31,197 bases of DNA from a virus: the IMG/VR virus record IMGVR_UViG_3300014501_000054, positions 1 to 31,197 of that record. One strand, 5' to 3'. Under the pieces are notes generated by a model that worked only from the letters and a program-made list of their open reading frames with translations, was not told the DNA's origin and did not search any database. Position numbers and translations under genes: made by a program. Shown here in pieces: positions 22,509 through 29,779 of this stretch (positions within the stretch are counted from its first letter, which is position 1; every line of letters starts with the position of its first letter).

Positions 22509-23028
22509 GCGTCAGCCAAGTGATCGTCGCGATGATGTGCACCGATGGGGTTCCGCCGGCAACTGCGATCGAGAGGCCGTGGTGAAACCCCGCATCGAAC
22601 ATCCACATCCCCATTTGATTCAGCCGCATCATCACGCGGCCGTTTCGCGACCAGTAGTCTCCCTCTATTCCGGTGCCCCTGCAGGCTGAACAATGCCGAG
22701 GTCCTACCGGGCAAGGGACGCGTTCGATCGCATGAGCAATCTCCCCGGCACCAAAACACATCGGGCATTGAGCGCCATCGCACCGCGCGCACCGCCAGAT
22801 CTCGTCGCTGCTGCCGGCCGCCATCTGCCGGTGTCCGCGATTCTCGAAGAAGCCATTCGAAGTAGGCACCCCGTCGTGCACCACGAGCATTCCGGATCCC
22901 GCGTGGGTGCACGCGATACCGCGCAACAATCCCGGTCCGGTCGATAAGACGAAGAGCCCATCTTTCTCGATGAGAAAGCCCTTGGACCCGATCTCGGGCT
23001 CGCGTACCTGGATTAGTTGAGGGTTCAC
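22498..23028 (-). CDS. Beta-sandwich head-region protein with inserted DnaJ-type zinc finger
   Basis: A 176-residue product from a GTG start at 23028, overlapping the portal stop as GTGA. The N-terminal part (FVLSTGPGLLRGIACTHAGS, MLVVHDG) and C-terminal part (FDAGFHHGLSIAVAGGTPSV) match a beta-sandwich seen in many phage accessory proteins ('tGpG.l.gi....g.g.l.v.Dg ... f..GL.i...ggtp.v.v'). Between them, residues about 80-120 hold CARCDG, CPMCFGAG and HCSACRGTG, the CxxCxGxG pattern of the DnaJ cysteine-rich zinc finger, probably with Cys106 as a further ligand. The finger could bind partly folded proteins or nucleic acid. The gene directly follows portal, so it is probably tied to head assembly. 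Confidence 0.68.
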   Translation of the reverse strand: MNPQLIQVREPEIGSKGFLIEKDGLFVLSTGPGLLRGIACTHAGSGMLVVHDGVPTSNGFFENRGHRQMAAGSSDEIWRCARCDGAQCPMCFGAGEIAHAIERVPCPVGPRHCSACRGTGIEGDYWSRNGRVMMRLNQMGMWMFDAGFHHGLSIAVAGGTPSVHIIATITWLTHGD

Positions 23029-24713
23029 TTACTTACCTTCTTGCGTGGCGCTCGCCCGCTCGGACGTTTCGGTTTAGGCTGCGAGAGCTTCGACGCGCGC
23101 GCGAGGGCGTCTCCTTCGTCTTCTTTGTCGTGCTCCGGCGTCTCGACCGGCTCCGGAGAAGGATGCCCGCCATCGTCTCCGGTGGGCGCGGGCTCCTGTT
23201 GCGCGGGCATAGTCGCAACGTCCGGCGGAACGTCGAGCATAGTGTCGACCAAGCGGGACGCCTTCTCGATCGTCATAATCGGCCGCATCGCGACCGTGCC
23301 AGTCTGCTGCGCCGCGCCGGGCTTCCCCGGTTTCCCGTCGGCGCCGGGTACAGCAGGCCCAGGAGCAGTTTCGTGCTCGTCCGGAATCGGCGTGGTGAGC
23401 GCAACAAGTCCTTGCCCAAGCTGGAATATCTCCTGCGCGCCCGGCTGGTACGGCTTCGGCCAGTAGTAAGCGAGCGCATCAATGTCGGTGAGACTAACGC
23501 CTTCAAGCAAGGCGTGCTTTACCTTCGCCGCCGCGCGCATCGCCTTGCGCATCAGAGGCAGGGATCCGTTCTCGCCGTACGTCTGGCGCATCTCGTCATA
23601 GAGATCGAGCGGATCGTCGTCGAGCATCTCCATCGCACGTCCGCTTTGGGGACCGCCTATCTTGTCGGGGTCCTTCCTGGAGGCGGCTATCGATTCCAGC
23701 GCAAACTTACGGAGCGTCTCCACGAGCTGCAGGCCGACGGCAATCCCCTGGCCGCTCATTTCGAGGAGCTTCGCGTCACCGCCGCCGATCTGGTTGCCGG
23801 CGGAATCGCGCCGGGTGCCTTCCATCTCGATGACGTGAGTCGGCCCGCGGATCACCATCGCCCCGGTGCGTTCGTCCAGGTCGGCATTCTTGCGTTTGCC
23901 GATTAGCACTACCTCGGGCGAGGCATTGTAGCGGACGCCGCGGCCGAGCGAGCTGATGGTGTAGTCGATATCGATCGCCGTGTTGATCGCATCTTTGAAC
24001 AGGCATTGGCCGTCGATGTCATCCCCGCTCGACAGATTCACGAACCAATGCGCCGGCACGAACCCGAAGTTGTGCGGCGTAGGTTGCTTCAACTCGTCCA
24101 TCGCCAAGAGTGGCTTTTCATCGCCAGGGGGCCATGAGTCCTTGGCTCTCGGTTGGTAGACAATCCATTGCTGCGTGTCGATGTCCGAGACATGCCAATA
24201 GAGGGCGCCATCATCGATCGGCTTGCCCTCATCGTCCTTTTCGACCCCGTAGATCGCCTTGAACTGGTAGCCATAAGTCAGGTAGGCGATGCGCAGCGAG
24301 TTCAGCTCGCCGAGCTTGTCGAATTCCGGCTCGCACCATTTCGCGCGCCAGACCTCGAATACGATGCGCTGCTGTTCGGCGCCATCGGGCTCGATTTTGA
24401 AAGTGACGCAAACGGCGCCGACGGAGCCCCAGACCGCTGCACGAAGGAGCTTCTGCTCGAGGAAGCCCTCGCGCGCGAGTGCGGTAGCCGCTTCCTTGAG
24501 GTCGTCGTTTTCGTGCGCGAAGCGAGGCGCGTGGCGTCCCGCGAAGAGCTTGCGCGCGATCTTCCTGGCCACGAACGCACAGAGATTGTACTGGACCGAC
24601 GGCCTGCGCTCATGCAGCGGGATGTAGTGGTTTCGTTGTCCCGTCTCTTCATAAAACGAATTGGGCAAATGATCGTAGAAGGTTCCGTCTAACAGGCGGT
24701 CGTATAGATCCAA
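23025..24713 (-). CDS. Portal protein (true N-terminus probably further upstream)
   Basis: From the TTG at 24713 the product has 562 residues. It starts DLYDRLLDGTFYDHLPNSFY and contains the wing and stem signatures of SPP1/HK97-type portals (VQYNLCAFVARKIARKLFAG; AAVWGSVGAVCVTFKIEPDG; HWFVNLSSGDDIDGQCLFKD; NTAIDIDYTISSLGRGVRYN). The C-terminal 75 residues are Pro/Glu/Lys-rich and disordered. The dodecameric portal is the head vertex through which terminase pumps DNA. The TTG lacks a ribosome site, and the frame continues upstream as convincing protein (IGNKITFASWATARYKK) to about 24779 without a normal start; see the entry at 24769-24789. A frameshifted start at ATG 24789 would give about 587 residues. 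Confidence 0.9.
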   Translation of the reverse strand: MDLYDRLLDGTFYDHLPNSFYEETGQRNHYIPLHERRPSVQYNLCAFVARKIARKLFAGRHAPRFAHENDDLKEAATALAREGFLEQKLLRAAVWGSVGAVCVTFKIEPDGAEQQRIVFEVWRAKWCEPEFDKLGELNSLRIAYLTYGYQFKAIYGVEKDDEGKPIDDGALYWHVSDIDTQQWIVYQPRAKDSWPPGDEKPLLAMDELKQPTPHNFGFVPAHWFVNLSSGDDIDGQCLFKDAINTAIDIDYTISSLGRGVRYNASPEVVLIGKRKNADLDERTGAMVIRGPTHVIEMEGTRRDSAGNQIGGGDAKLLEMSGQGIAVGLQLVETLRKFALESIAASRKDPDKIGGPQSGRAMEMLDDDPLDLYDEMRQTYGENGSLPLMRKAMRAAAKVKHALLEGVSLTDIDALAYYWPKPYQPGAQEIFQLGQGLVALTTPIPDEHETAPGPAVPGADGKPGKPGAAQQTGTVAMRPIMTIEKASRLVDTMLDVPPDVATMPAQQEPAPTGDDGGHPSPEPVETPEHDKEDEGDALARASKLSQPKPKRPSGRAPRKKVSK

Positions 24714-24768
24714 CTTTTTGTAGCGCGCGGTCGCCCAGCTCGCGAAAGTGATCTTATTGCCGATTGTC

Positions 24769-24789
24769 TTAAAGATGGGACTGCTCCAT
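24769..24789 (-). promoter_or_regulatory. Short leader ORF with CUU UAA, candidate +1 frameshift into portal
   Basis: Six bases after the terminase stop, an ATG at 24789 opens a six-codon frame (MEQSHL) that stops at UAA. The last sense codon and stop read CUU UAA (24774-24769). Moving +1 on CUU to UUU makes the next codon AAG, which is in the portal frame and runs without a stop into it. The release-factor-2 gene uses CUU UGA in the same way. AGGT lies about 8 bases before the ATG. A single-base error in the CCC just upstream would create the same picture. Confidence 0.45.
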
Positions 24790-24794
24790 CGATT

Positions 24795-26405
24795 CTACCT
24801 GCCGTAGACAAGACCTGCGTGTAGGCCGGATGACGGCTCCTCATCATCGAATAAACTCATTGGTATGTCTGCGTAAGCGATCACCACGGCGTCGCCGAAG
24901 TCCGGTGAAGCCTCGCCGCGTGTCTTCATGGCCTCCTTGCTCTCTGCTCGCATTCTCCCATCGGACCCGTATTCGTATTTGCGCGAGACCAATTCGTCCA
25001 TCAGGTCTTTGTCAGCGAAGACCTCGCCGGAGATGTCCCCGGCTTCGAAGCCTCGTGCTGTCAGCGCCCACCATTCGGTAGTAGCGTTGGTGTATTGGAT
25101 GGGATTGCGCGCGGTGCGATGCTCGATCATTTCGTGGACCGTGACGGTACGTCGGCCATCCACGCGCCATTCTTCACCGTCGAAGATCTCCTTGCAGCGA
25201 TCGTAGGCGCCCGCACCGAGGCCAACTGCGTCGATTTTGACTCGAATCAGCGGGCAGGGCAGATTCGCGGGGGCCACTTCCTTCCAAAAGGCACGGATCT
25301 TTGAAATAAACTGGATAATGCGGCCGCACGTAACCATCAAGCCCTGCTGACCGTACTTCTCCCAAGCGAATGCGTTTCCCTGTGCAGGCCGATCGCCGAT
25401 GCGCGCGACAAAGACCGTGTTCGCGCTGCCATAGCGCGCGACGTCGACACCGACGTCGATAGTCGCGCCTTCCAGATTGCGAGTCGCCGCCGCGGCGCGC
25501 TCGACCCACGAGATCGCGATGAAGGTGTCCTCCGTCCGATCCGGAAACTGCCCGAGCACACGCGCCTGCCAGAGCGGATGATCTTCGCCCCATTTGTAGA
25601 AGTCGCTCTTGATATTTGCCGGGGTTACAACGCCATCGATACTGATCGGCATCGTGAGGAGGCTATCGAGGAACCGCTCCATGATTTCTTTGCGCGTGCC
25701 GAGATCCTGTTCAAATATTCGCGGTGGAGGGACTGCATTTACGTTCGGGGTATCGAATTGCGAAATGTGATAACAGACCCAGTCTTTACTCTTGAAGGCT
25801 CCGAAGAACGGCCCTTTGAGTGTGGTCGGATTGCCGATTTTCAACCAGCGAGTGAAGGCGCCTTTGAGAATCGAGTTGATCCCTTCGTCGACCGGCTCAC
25901 TGATGCCGGCGGCCTCATCCTCTATCACCAAAATATGTGAGTTGTGATAGCCCTGAAATTGGTTGACGTCGTATTCTTTCGAGGCGAAGCCGACGCCGTA
26001 GTGCCTAATGCCCCTTCTCTTGAGCGCGGGAAATTCCCAACTCGCGGTGAACAGTTCGCCGCCCAGATCATGCCCATTCTCTTTGGCCTTGCCAGCGACG
26101 ACCTGAATTTCTTTCCAGAGGAGGTCTTTCACTTGACGCATGTTCGGCGCGGTAGTCACCACGGTCGCAGGGGAGAAGACGCTTAGGAACCAGGCCGCCA
26201 ACCGAGCAGCGAGCCACGTTTTCCCAATTCCATTCCCGGACGCGACCGCCACCCGCGGGTGCATCGCAACCGCCTGCATGACCTCGACCTGCCTAGCCCA
26301 AGCCTTTTCGCCAGTCGTCTTTTCGAGCCAATAGTCAGGACAGGCGCGGGTCAGAATAACCTCCTGCTCGGCGGAAGATAGTGATTCGAAACTCTCAGTA
26401 GCCAT
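24795..26405 (-). CDS. Terminase large subunit (ATPase and nuclease)
   Basis: A 536-residue product from ATG 26405, overlapping the preceding gene by 11 bases. N-terminal ATPase: Walker A SGNGIGKT at 56-63, Walker B HILVIEDEA at 157-165 with catalytic acid E164, coupling motif about KIGNPTT at 189-195. C-terminal RNase-H-type nuclease: D321 in VGVDVARYG, D392 in VKIDAVGLG, D505 in PDFGDAVVIA, the three acidic positions expected. It packages DNA into the procapsid through the portal and cuts the concatemer. All key residues are present and length is normal, so the enzyme should be active. The probable small subunit is three genes upstream. Confidence 0.95.
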   Translation of the reverse strand: MATESFESLSSAEQEVILTRACPDYWLEKTTGEKAWARQVEVMQAVAMHPRVAVASGNGIGKTWLAARLAAWFLSVFSPATVVTTAPNMRQVKDLLWKEIQVVAGKAKENGHDLGGELFTASWEFPALKRRGIRHYGVGFASKEYDVNQFQGYHNSHILVIEDEAAGISEPVDEGINSILKGAFTRWLKIGNPTTLKGPFFGAFKSKDWVCYHISQFDTPNVNAVPPPRIFEQDLGTRKEIMERFLDSLLTMPISIDGVVTPANIKSDFYKWGEDHPLWQARVLGQFPDRTEDTFIAISWVERAAAATRNLEGATIDVGVDVARYGSANTVFVARIGDRPAQGNAFAWEKYGQQGLMVTCGRIIQFISKIRAFWKEVAPANLPCPLIRVKIDAVGLGAGAYDRCKEIFDGEEWRVDGRRTVTVHEMIEHRTARNPIQYTNATTEWWALTARGFEAGDISGEVFADKDLMDELVSRKYEYGSDGRMRAESKEAMKTRGEASPDFGDAVVIAYADIPMSLFDDEEPSSGLHAGLVYGR

Positions 26406-26643
26406 TGGTCACACGCCAGAATTTGAGGGTCTTCCCGCCGGCCTGCTTGGGGCGAATGATGGCGTAGTTTTCGTCGATTGAGTCGATCTGATCGTCGTCG
26501 AGAAGCACCGCCGCGAGCCCGCGGGGCCTTTGCCAGAATCCGTTGTAGAGACGTTCGAACGACCAACCGAATAAAATTGCGATGTCTTCGACCTCTTGAA
26601 CGATCGATGCGGCCTTGCCGGTATAGGAATCGTCACGCGCCAT
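26395..26643 (-). CDS. Hypothetical small acidic protein upstream of terminase
   Basis: I chose ATG 26643 because GGAGG lies eight bases upstream; an ATG at 26679 or TTG at 26682 would extend it by 12 or 13 residues. The 82-residue product is helical then strand-rich (AASIVQEVEDIAILFGWSFE, RLYNGFWQRPRGLAAVLLDD, NYAIIRPKQAGGKTLKFWRV). It overlaps the start of the large terminase gene by 11 bases, which suggests coupled translation. No family recognised. Confidence 0.62.
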   Translation of the reverse strand: MARDDSYTGKAASIVQEVEDIAILFGWSFERLYNGFWQRPRGLAAVLLDDDQIDSIDENYAIIRPKQAGGKTLKFWRVTNGY

Positions 26644-26965
26644 CGCCTGCGCCTCCGGGGCCTTTGACATATTTTCCATCAAGCCCCCGCGCGCGCGGTC
26701 GCATACTTTTGAGTTCGTCGCTCGGGGTCCAAGCCCTTATCGGCTCATTGGGGTCAGATGGTTTCTCGCTCGGGCCATCGACGTACTCGTGGAACATGCG
26801 ATAAGCGATCCAGCGCCAGTTAAACCAGCGCCTACAGCTACGACAGGTCTCGGTCGAGTGATCTGAAGTTTTGAGATTAAGCGCTTGGCAGAGAGGACAC
26901 GGAAGTTCTAATTGTCCGTCCCAGAATAACTGTGAGCTACCGAGTCGAAAATCCACATTCGCCAA
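26633..26965 (-). CDS. Zinc-ribbon protein of unknown function (start uncertain)
   Basis: The reliable part contains LELPCPLCQALNLKTSDHST, then ETCRSCRRWFNWRWIAYRMF: a CxxC pair repeated about 20 residues apart, a zinc ribbon followed by an aromatic basic helix. The C-terminus is Arg/Gly-rich. The frame is open far upstream to 27190, but that part overlaps a better-supported gene. Within the free interval only a TTG at 26965 and a GTG at 26956 are available; a GGGGAG site sits before an ATT pair near 27000. I use TTG 26965 with low certainty. The zinc ribbon suggests nucleic-acid or protein binding. Confidence 0.5.
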   Translation of the reverse strand: MANVDFRLGSSQLFWDGQLELPCPLCQALNLKTSDHSTETCRSCRRWFNWRWIAYRMFHEYVDGPSEKPSDPNEPIRAWTPSDELKSMRPRARGLDGKYVKGPGGAGDGA

Positions 26966-27042
26966 CGCTCTGAAGTCAAGGCGGGAAGTCGCTAGAGGTA
27001 AACCAATAATCGACTCCCCGCCCTTTTTTGGGGTGTTTTTCT

Positions 27043-27591
27043 TTAGGGCACGGGCGACGCCAGCGGCCCGTAGTTTGGAATCATCAGGGGATTCCAAATG
27101 CCGCAAACTCCGACTAGGCACCGTGCCGGCGAGCAGGTCGAGGCGCTGCACTGTTCGAGCACCGGCGGATAATCGTTGGTGTTCAGCCACAGCGCGGTAT
27201 CAGGTGCGGTCGATGGCGGCGTGACGCCTTTCGTGAGCGCAGCGGGCCGGACGAACGAAACTCCGTTCCAGACCATGAGCACGTAGGGCGATTGGCTCTG
27301 ATCCTGACACCAGCTCACGCCGATGGTATAGGGCCCGAGGCCTGCGATAGATGCGCAGCCGGCGGGCGCGGCGACGACAGTCGGCGTGGGAAATACTGCG
27401 ACAACCGGCGTGGCCGTAGCGGTCGTAGTCGCGGTTGCGGTCGCGGTTGCGGTCGCGGTTACGGTCGCGGTTACGGCGGCGGCGATCGTCTGGAAGACCC
27501 GGAGCGGATCCGGTTTGAGGCTGAGCGTGCCGAACAAAGCAATAATTGCAGCTAGCCCTATCAGTCGCGCTACATTTTTCCGCACTTTCAT
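27043..27591 (-). CDS. Membrane-anchored or exported protein with Thr/Ala stalk
   Basis: A 182-residue product from ATG 27591 with GGGAGGATGCGGGA upstream. Residues 1-24 (basic start, then LIGLAAIIALFGTLSL) form a signal anchor or signal peptide. Residues about 37-75 are almost entirely Thr, Ala, Val and Pro, encoded by a 12-base tandem repeat. The remaining domain (GLGPYTIGVSWCQDQSQSPY, VLMVWNGVSFVRPAAL, LWLNTNDYPPV) is beta-rich, and the Cys-rich end has CSASTCSPARCLVGVC. Cysteines together with an export signal suggest disulfides outside the cytoplasm. No family recognised. It sits between the small terminase candidate and the zinc-ribbon gene. Confidence 0.65.
   Translation of the reverse strand: MKVRKNVARLIGLAAIIALFGTLSLKPDPLRVFQTIAAAVTATVTATATATATATTTATATPVVAVFPTPTVVAAPAGCASIAGLGPYTIGVSWCQDQSQSPYVLMVWNGVSFVRPAALTKGVTPPSTAPDTALWLNTNDYPPVLEQCSASTCSPARCLVGVCGIWNPLMIPNYGPLASPVP
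27417..27477. repeat. 12-bp tandem repeat encoding Thr-Ala/Val stalk
   Basis: On the plus strand the unit GTCGCGGTTGCG occurs about four times in a row, with later copies reading GTCGCGGTTACG and degenerate copies at both sides. On the coding strand it gives alternating Thr and Ala/Val. Length change by slippage would keep the reading frame because the unit is four codons, so stalk length may vary between relatives. Confidence 0.8.
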
Positions 27592-27636
27592 TCCCGCATC
27601 CTCCCGACATTGTCGCCAAGATTGGTCGCTTACTCT

Positions 27637-28278
27637 TTATGCTGACTCACTCGCTTGCGCAACTCCCTCGGCGAGAACCTCGTCGTAGAGTTGCTCGTCA
27701 GGGTCAACGGCGTTCTCATCGGACCCGCGCATAAAACTCGCATCGATCGCGGATTCCTTGGGCCCGCTGATCATCTTCTCCCGGCGAGCTTTCTGCACCG
27801 CGGCGATGACATCGGGGCTCTGCCACACGCTCGAGAGTTCGACCGTCGCCCGCGCTCCAGGGGGAAGGCCGCGCGCTATCTCCCCGAGCCGGGGCCCATC
27901 GGGTGAATCCGGTTTGCCGGCGGCATACCCGAACAGTTCGGCGCGCTGGGTCTCGCAGCGCAGGATGAAATTCCCGGCCTTGACGTCGCCCCCGAGAGCG
28001 CGCGCCCAGAACGGCCGCTCGAGCGCGTCGAGCCGCTCGGCCGCGAGCTTGCGGCGATCGAGCAGATCGATCTCGTCGATCTCGCCGAGTGCCTTGCGGA
28101 TTTCGCGGCCGACTCTCTTTACATGGATGCCAGTTTGTTTGGCGATGTCCTCGTAGCTAGCGTTCAGGATTCGAAGATTAAACGCCTTTTTACGACGCTC
28201 GGCTTCGTCGCGCGCTTTGAGCAACGCGTCGGGAGTGAGGTCCTTGGGGACTCGTCGTTCTGGAACCGCAGCCGCCAT
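27637..28278 (-). CDS. Probable terminase small subunit (helix-turn-helix protein)
   Basis: A 213-residue product from ATG 28278. Residues about 30-65 (ILNASYEDIAKQTGIHVKRV, GREIRKALGEI) are a helix-turn-helix. Residues about 70-120 (DRRKLAAERLDALERPFWAR, ALGGDVKAGNFILRCETQRA, ELFGY) form the helical pattern '..L.RLD.l....w..A..GD..A....l.i...r..l.Gl', typical of small terminases and related phage DNA-binding proteins. The C-terminal 60 residues are acidic and probably disordered. Small terminases recognise the packaging site and stimulate the large subunit. Three short genes separate it from the large subunit, which is not unusual. Confidence 0.7.
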   Translation of the reverse strand: MAAAVPERRVPKDLTPDALLKARDEAERRKKAFNLRILNASYEDIAKQTGIHVKRVGREIRKALGEIDEIDLLDRRKLAAERLDALERPFWARALGGDVKAGNFILRCETQRAELFGYAAGKPDSPDGPRLGEIARGLPPGARATVELSSVWQSPDVIAAVQKARREKMISGPKESAIDASFMRGSDENAVDPDEQLYDEVLAEGVAQASESA

Positions 28279-28288
28279 TCTTACAACT

Positions 28289-28774
28289 TCAGTCGTTATC
28301 CGGTTCGCTGTATTTGCGAAAATCGACCGGCGTGGCGGACGCGCTCGGCGAAGGAGTCACCATCGGCGTCGGCGTATCACTTGGCGATGCGCTCGCGCTC
28401 GACGCGGCCGCGTTGCCCCAAGTGTTGGTCGGCTCCGGGGGCGACTCCAACTGCGAGCGATTTAGCGCGTACCAGCCAGCGGCGCATAGCAACCCGATCA
28501 CCGACAGAGCGATGAGGATGGCTTTCCATGCCTTGCTTTCGGATTCCGGAGAGTGATGCGTCGCCTCGAGGTCGAGAGTGTCGAGCGGCGCTTCTGCTTC
28601 TTTGCCCGGCGAATTCGGTGCGTCTCCGAGACTGTAGGTGTCTCCGGACAGCAACTCTTTGGCTACTTCCTCGTGCGGCACGGCGAGAAGCGCCGCCGCT
28701 CTCTTAGCCGCCGCTGCCGCCAATCGAATCCGCGTGCGCTCCGAGATGAACCGACCTTTTTTGTCGCGTGCCAT
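28289..28774 (-). CDS. Single-pass membrane protein with Pro/Ser/Thr-rich tail
   Basis: A 161-residue product from ATG 28774 with GGGAGAGGAGGGATACC upstream. The N-terminus is basic and Ala-rich (MARDKKGRFISERTRIRLAA) and lacks a signal peptide. One membrane helix lies at about 83-103 (AWKAILIALSVIGLLCAAGW). The tail after it is Pro/Ser/Thr-rich (SASASPSDTPTPMVTPSPSA). N-terminus inside and tail outside is the likely topology. No family recognised; one membrane span and small size could fit a lysis-accessory protein, but the tail resembles a surface stalk. Confidence 0.62.
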   Translation of the reverse strand: MARDKKGRFISERTRIRLAAAAAKRAAALLAVPHEEVAKELLSGDTYSLGDAPNSPGKEAEAPLDTLDLEATHHSPESESKAWKAILIALSVIGLLCAAGWYALNRSQLESPPEPTNTWGNAAASSASASPSDTPTPMVTPSPSASATPVDFRKYSEPDND

Positions 28775-28891
28775 GTAGGTATCCCTCCTCTCCCCTTAGC
28801 ACGATCAAAGAACCGAGCGCGAGCCGCCAGATACCGGCTGGCAAAGTCCGGAGGCTCCGGTTAGGCCCGGACGCCCGCGCTCGGAGCTTTT

Positions 28892-29776
28892 CTAAAATCC
28901 GCCGTCAGCCGCAACATCCGCGAGCCACTGAGCATGGTTGAAGCCCTCGATGTTCCGCCCGCGCCGGCGCTTTCCGTTGGCCTTCTTGCCGTGGCGCCCG
29001 AATCCGAACTCCAGCGGATCGATAATGACCGTGAGTTGGTTGCATTGCTGCGCGAGACCACCCGGCGTAATGATGCGCGGCCCCGGCGCCGCGTTGCCCC
29101 AAGTGTCGATCTGGATACCGCTGGTCGTCAGCTTCAGGTCCGAGTAGCCGGGGATCTCGTGTCCACCTTCGAGTGGCGTGTTGGTCACGTCCCATATCGG
29201 CGAGTTGTCCCAGGCAGCCGGGAAGTTGACCCCGATCATGATACCTTGGGCGATATTCATCGCGATGATGACTTCCGCGAAGTCGAGGGGATTGACCTGC
29301 AGCATCGGGCCGAACTTGTGGCGCGAACCATTCGAGCACAGCAAGCCCTTGGTCTGGAGCCACTTGAAAGCGCGGTTCGGGATCGTGCCTTGGTCAGTCG
29401 GGTTGTTGCCCTGCGAGTCGGTCTGGTTGATGTCCCAACCGGTGCTCGCGTATCCATCGAGCGCGGCGGTACACATATCAGCCGCGTTCTTGAACAGGAC
29501 ACGCCCCCGGCTCAGCCCTTCAAGGGCAGCGAAGCGTACCGCTGCTGCGAATACGCAGTCGCCAACTCCGAACGGCGCGATTTTTAGCGGCGCGACCGGG
29601 TCAGGCCCGTTAGCCATCATGGCAGTCATCACATAGTCGTACTTCGCCGCGTACTTGCTCATGTCGATCGGTTCGGTCGCCGGGGGTGTGATCGCCTTGC
29701 GATCGAGATAGTTCTTGAGCAGCTTGGCTTTAGGATCTGGTTCGGGCGGCAATTGCCCCAGCTTAAAACGCGTCAT
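28892..29776 (-). CDS. Papain-like cysteine-protease-fold protein
   Basis: A 294-residue product from ATG 29776, three bases after the preceding stop. Residues 70-80 (GVGDCVFAAAV) place C74 at the start of a helix, as the nucleophile of papain-type enzymes. Residues 204-211 (GGHEIPGY) followed by IQIDTWGNAAPGPRI match the 'GGHa..i.Gyd......i.NSWG..WG' histidine and third-residue region: H206, then D224 or N228 in place of the usual Asn. Between them are helices and FPAAWDNSPIWDVTN. Such proteins occur in phages but their substrates are mostly unknown. Processing of a virion protein or of the host wall are options. Activity is not proven; the third catalytic residue differs. Confidence 0.6.
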   Translation of the reverse strand: MTRFKLGQLPPEPDPKAKLLKNYLDRKAITPPATEPIDMSKYAAKYDYVMTAMMANGPDPVAPLKIAPFGVGDCVFAAAVRFAALEGLSRGRVLFKNAADMCTAALDGYASTGWDINQTDSQGNNPTDQGTIPNRAFKWLQTKGLLCSNGSRHKFGPMLQVNPLDFAEVIIAMNIAQGIMIGVNFPAAWDNSPIWDVTNTPLEGGHEIPGYSDLKLTTSGIQIDTWGNAAPGPRIITPGGLAQQCNQLTVIIDPLEFGFGRHGKKANGKRRRGRNIEGFNHAQWLADVAADGGF

Positions 29777-29779
29777 TGG

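Noticed and set aside
27017-27048. GC hairpin followed by a T-rich stretch, a rho-independent terminator
   Set aside because: CCCC and GGGG arms followed by TGTTTTTCTTT occur on the plus strand, but all genes are on the minus strand, so it would not end their transcription. The stem is also only four pairs.
26966-27190. Longer start for the zinc-ribbon gene at ATG 27190
   Set aside because: It would overlap the exported stalk protein gene by 148 bases, and the extra residues lack any domain while the overlapped gene has a good ribosome site and coherent beta sequence.
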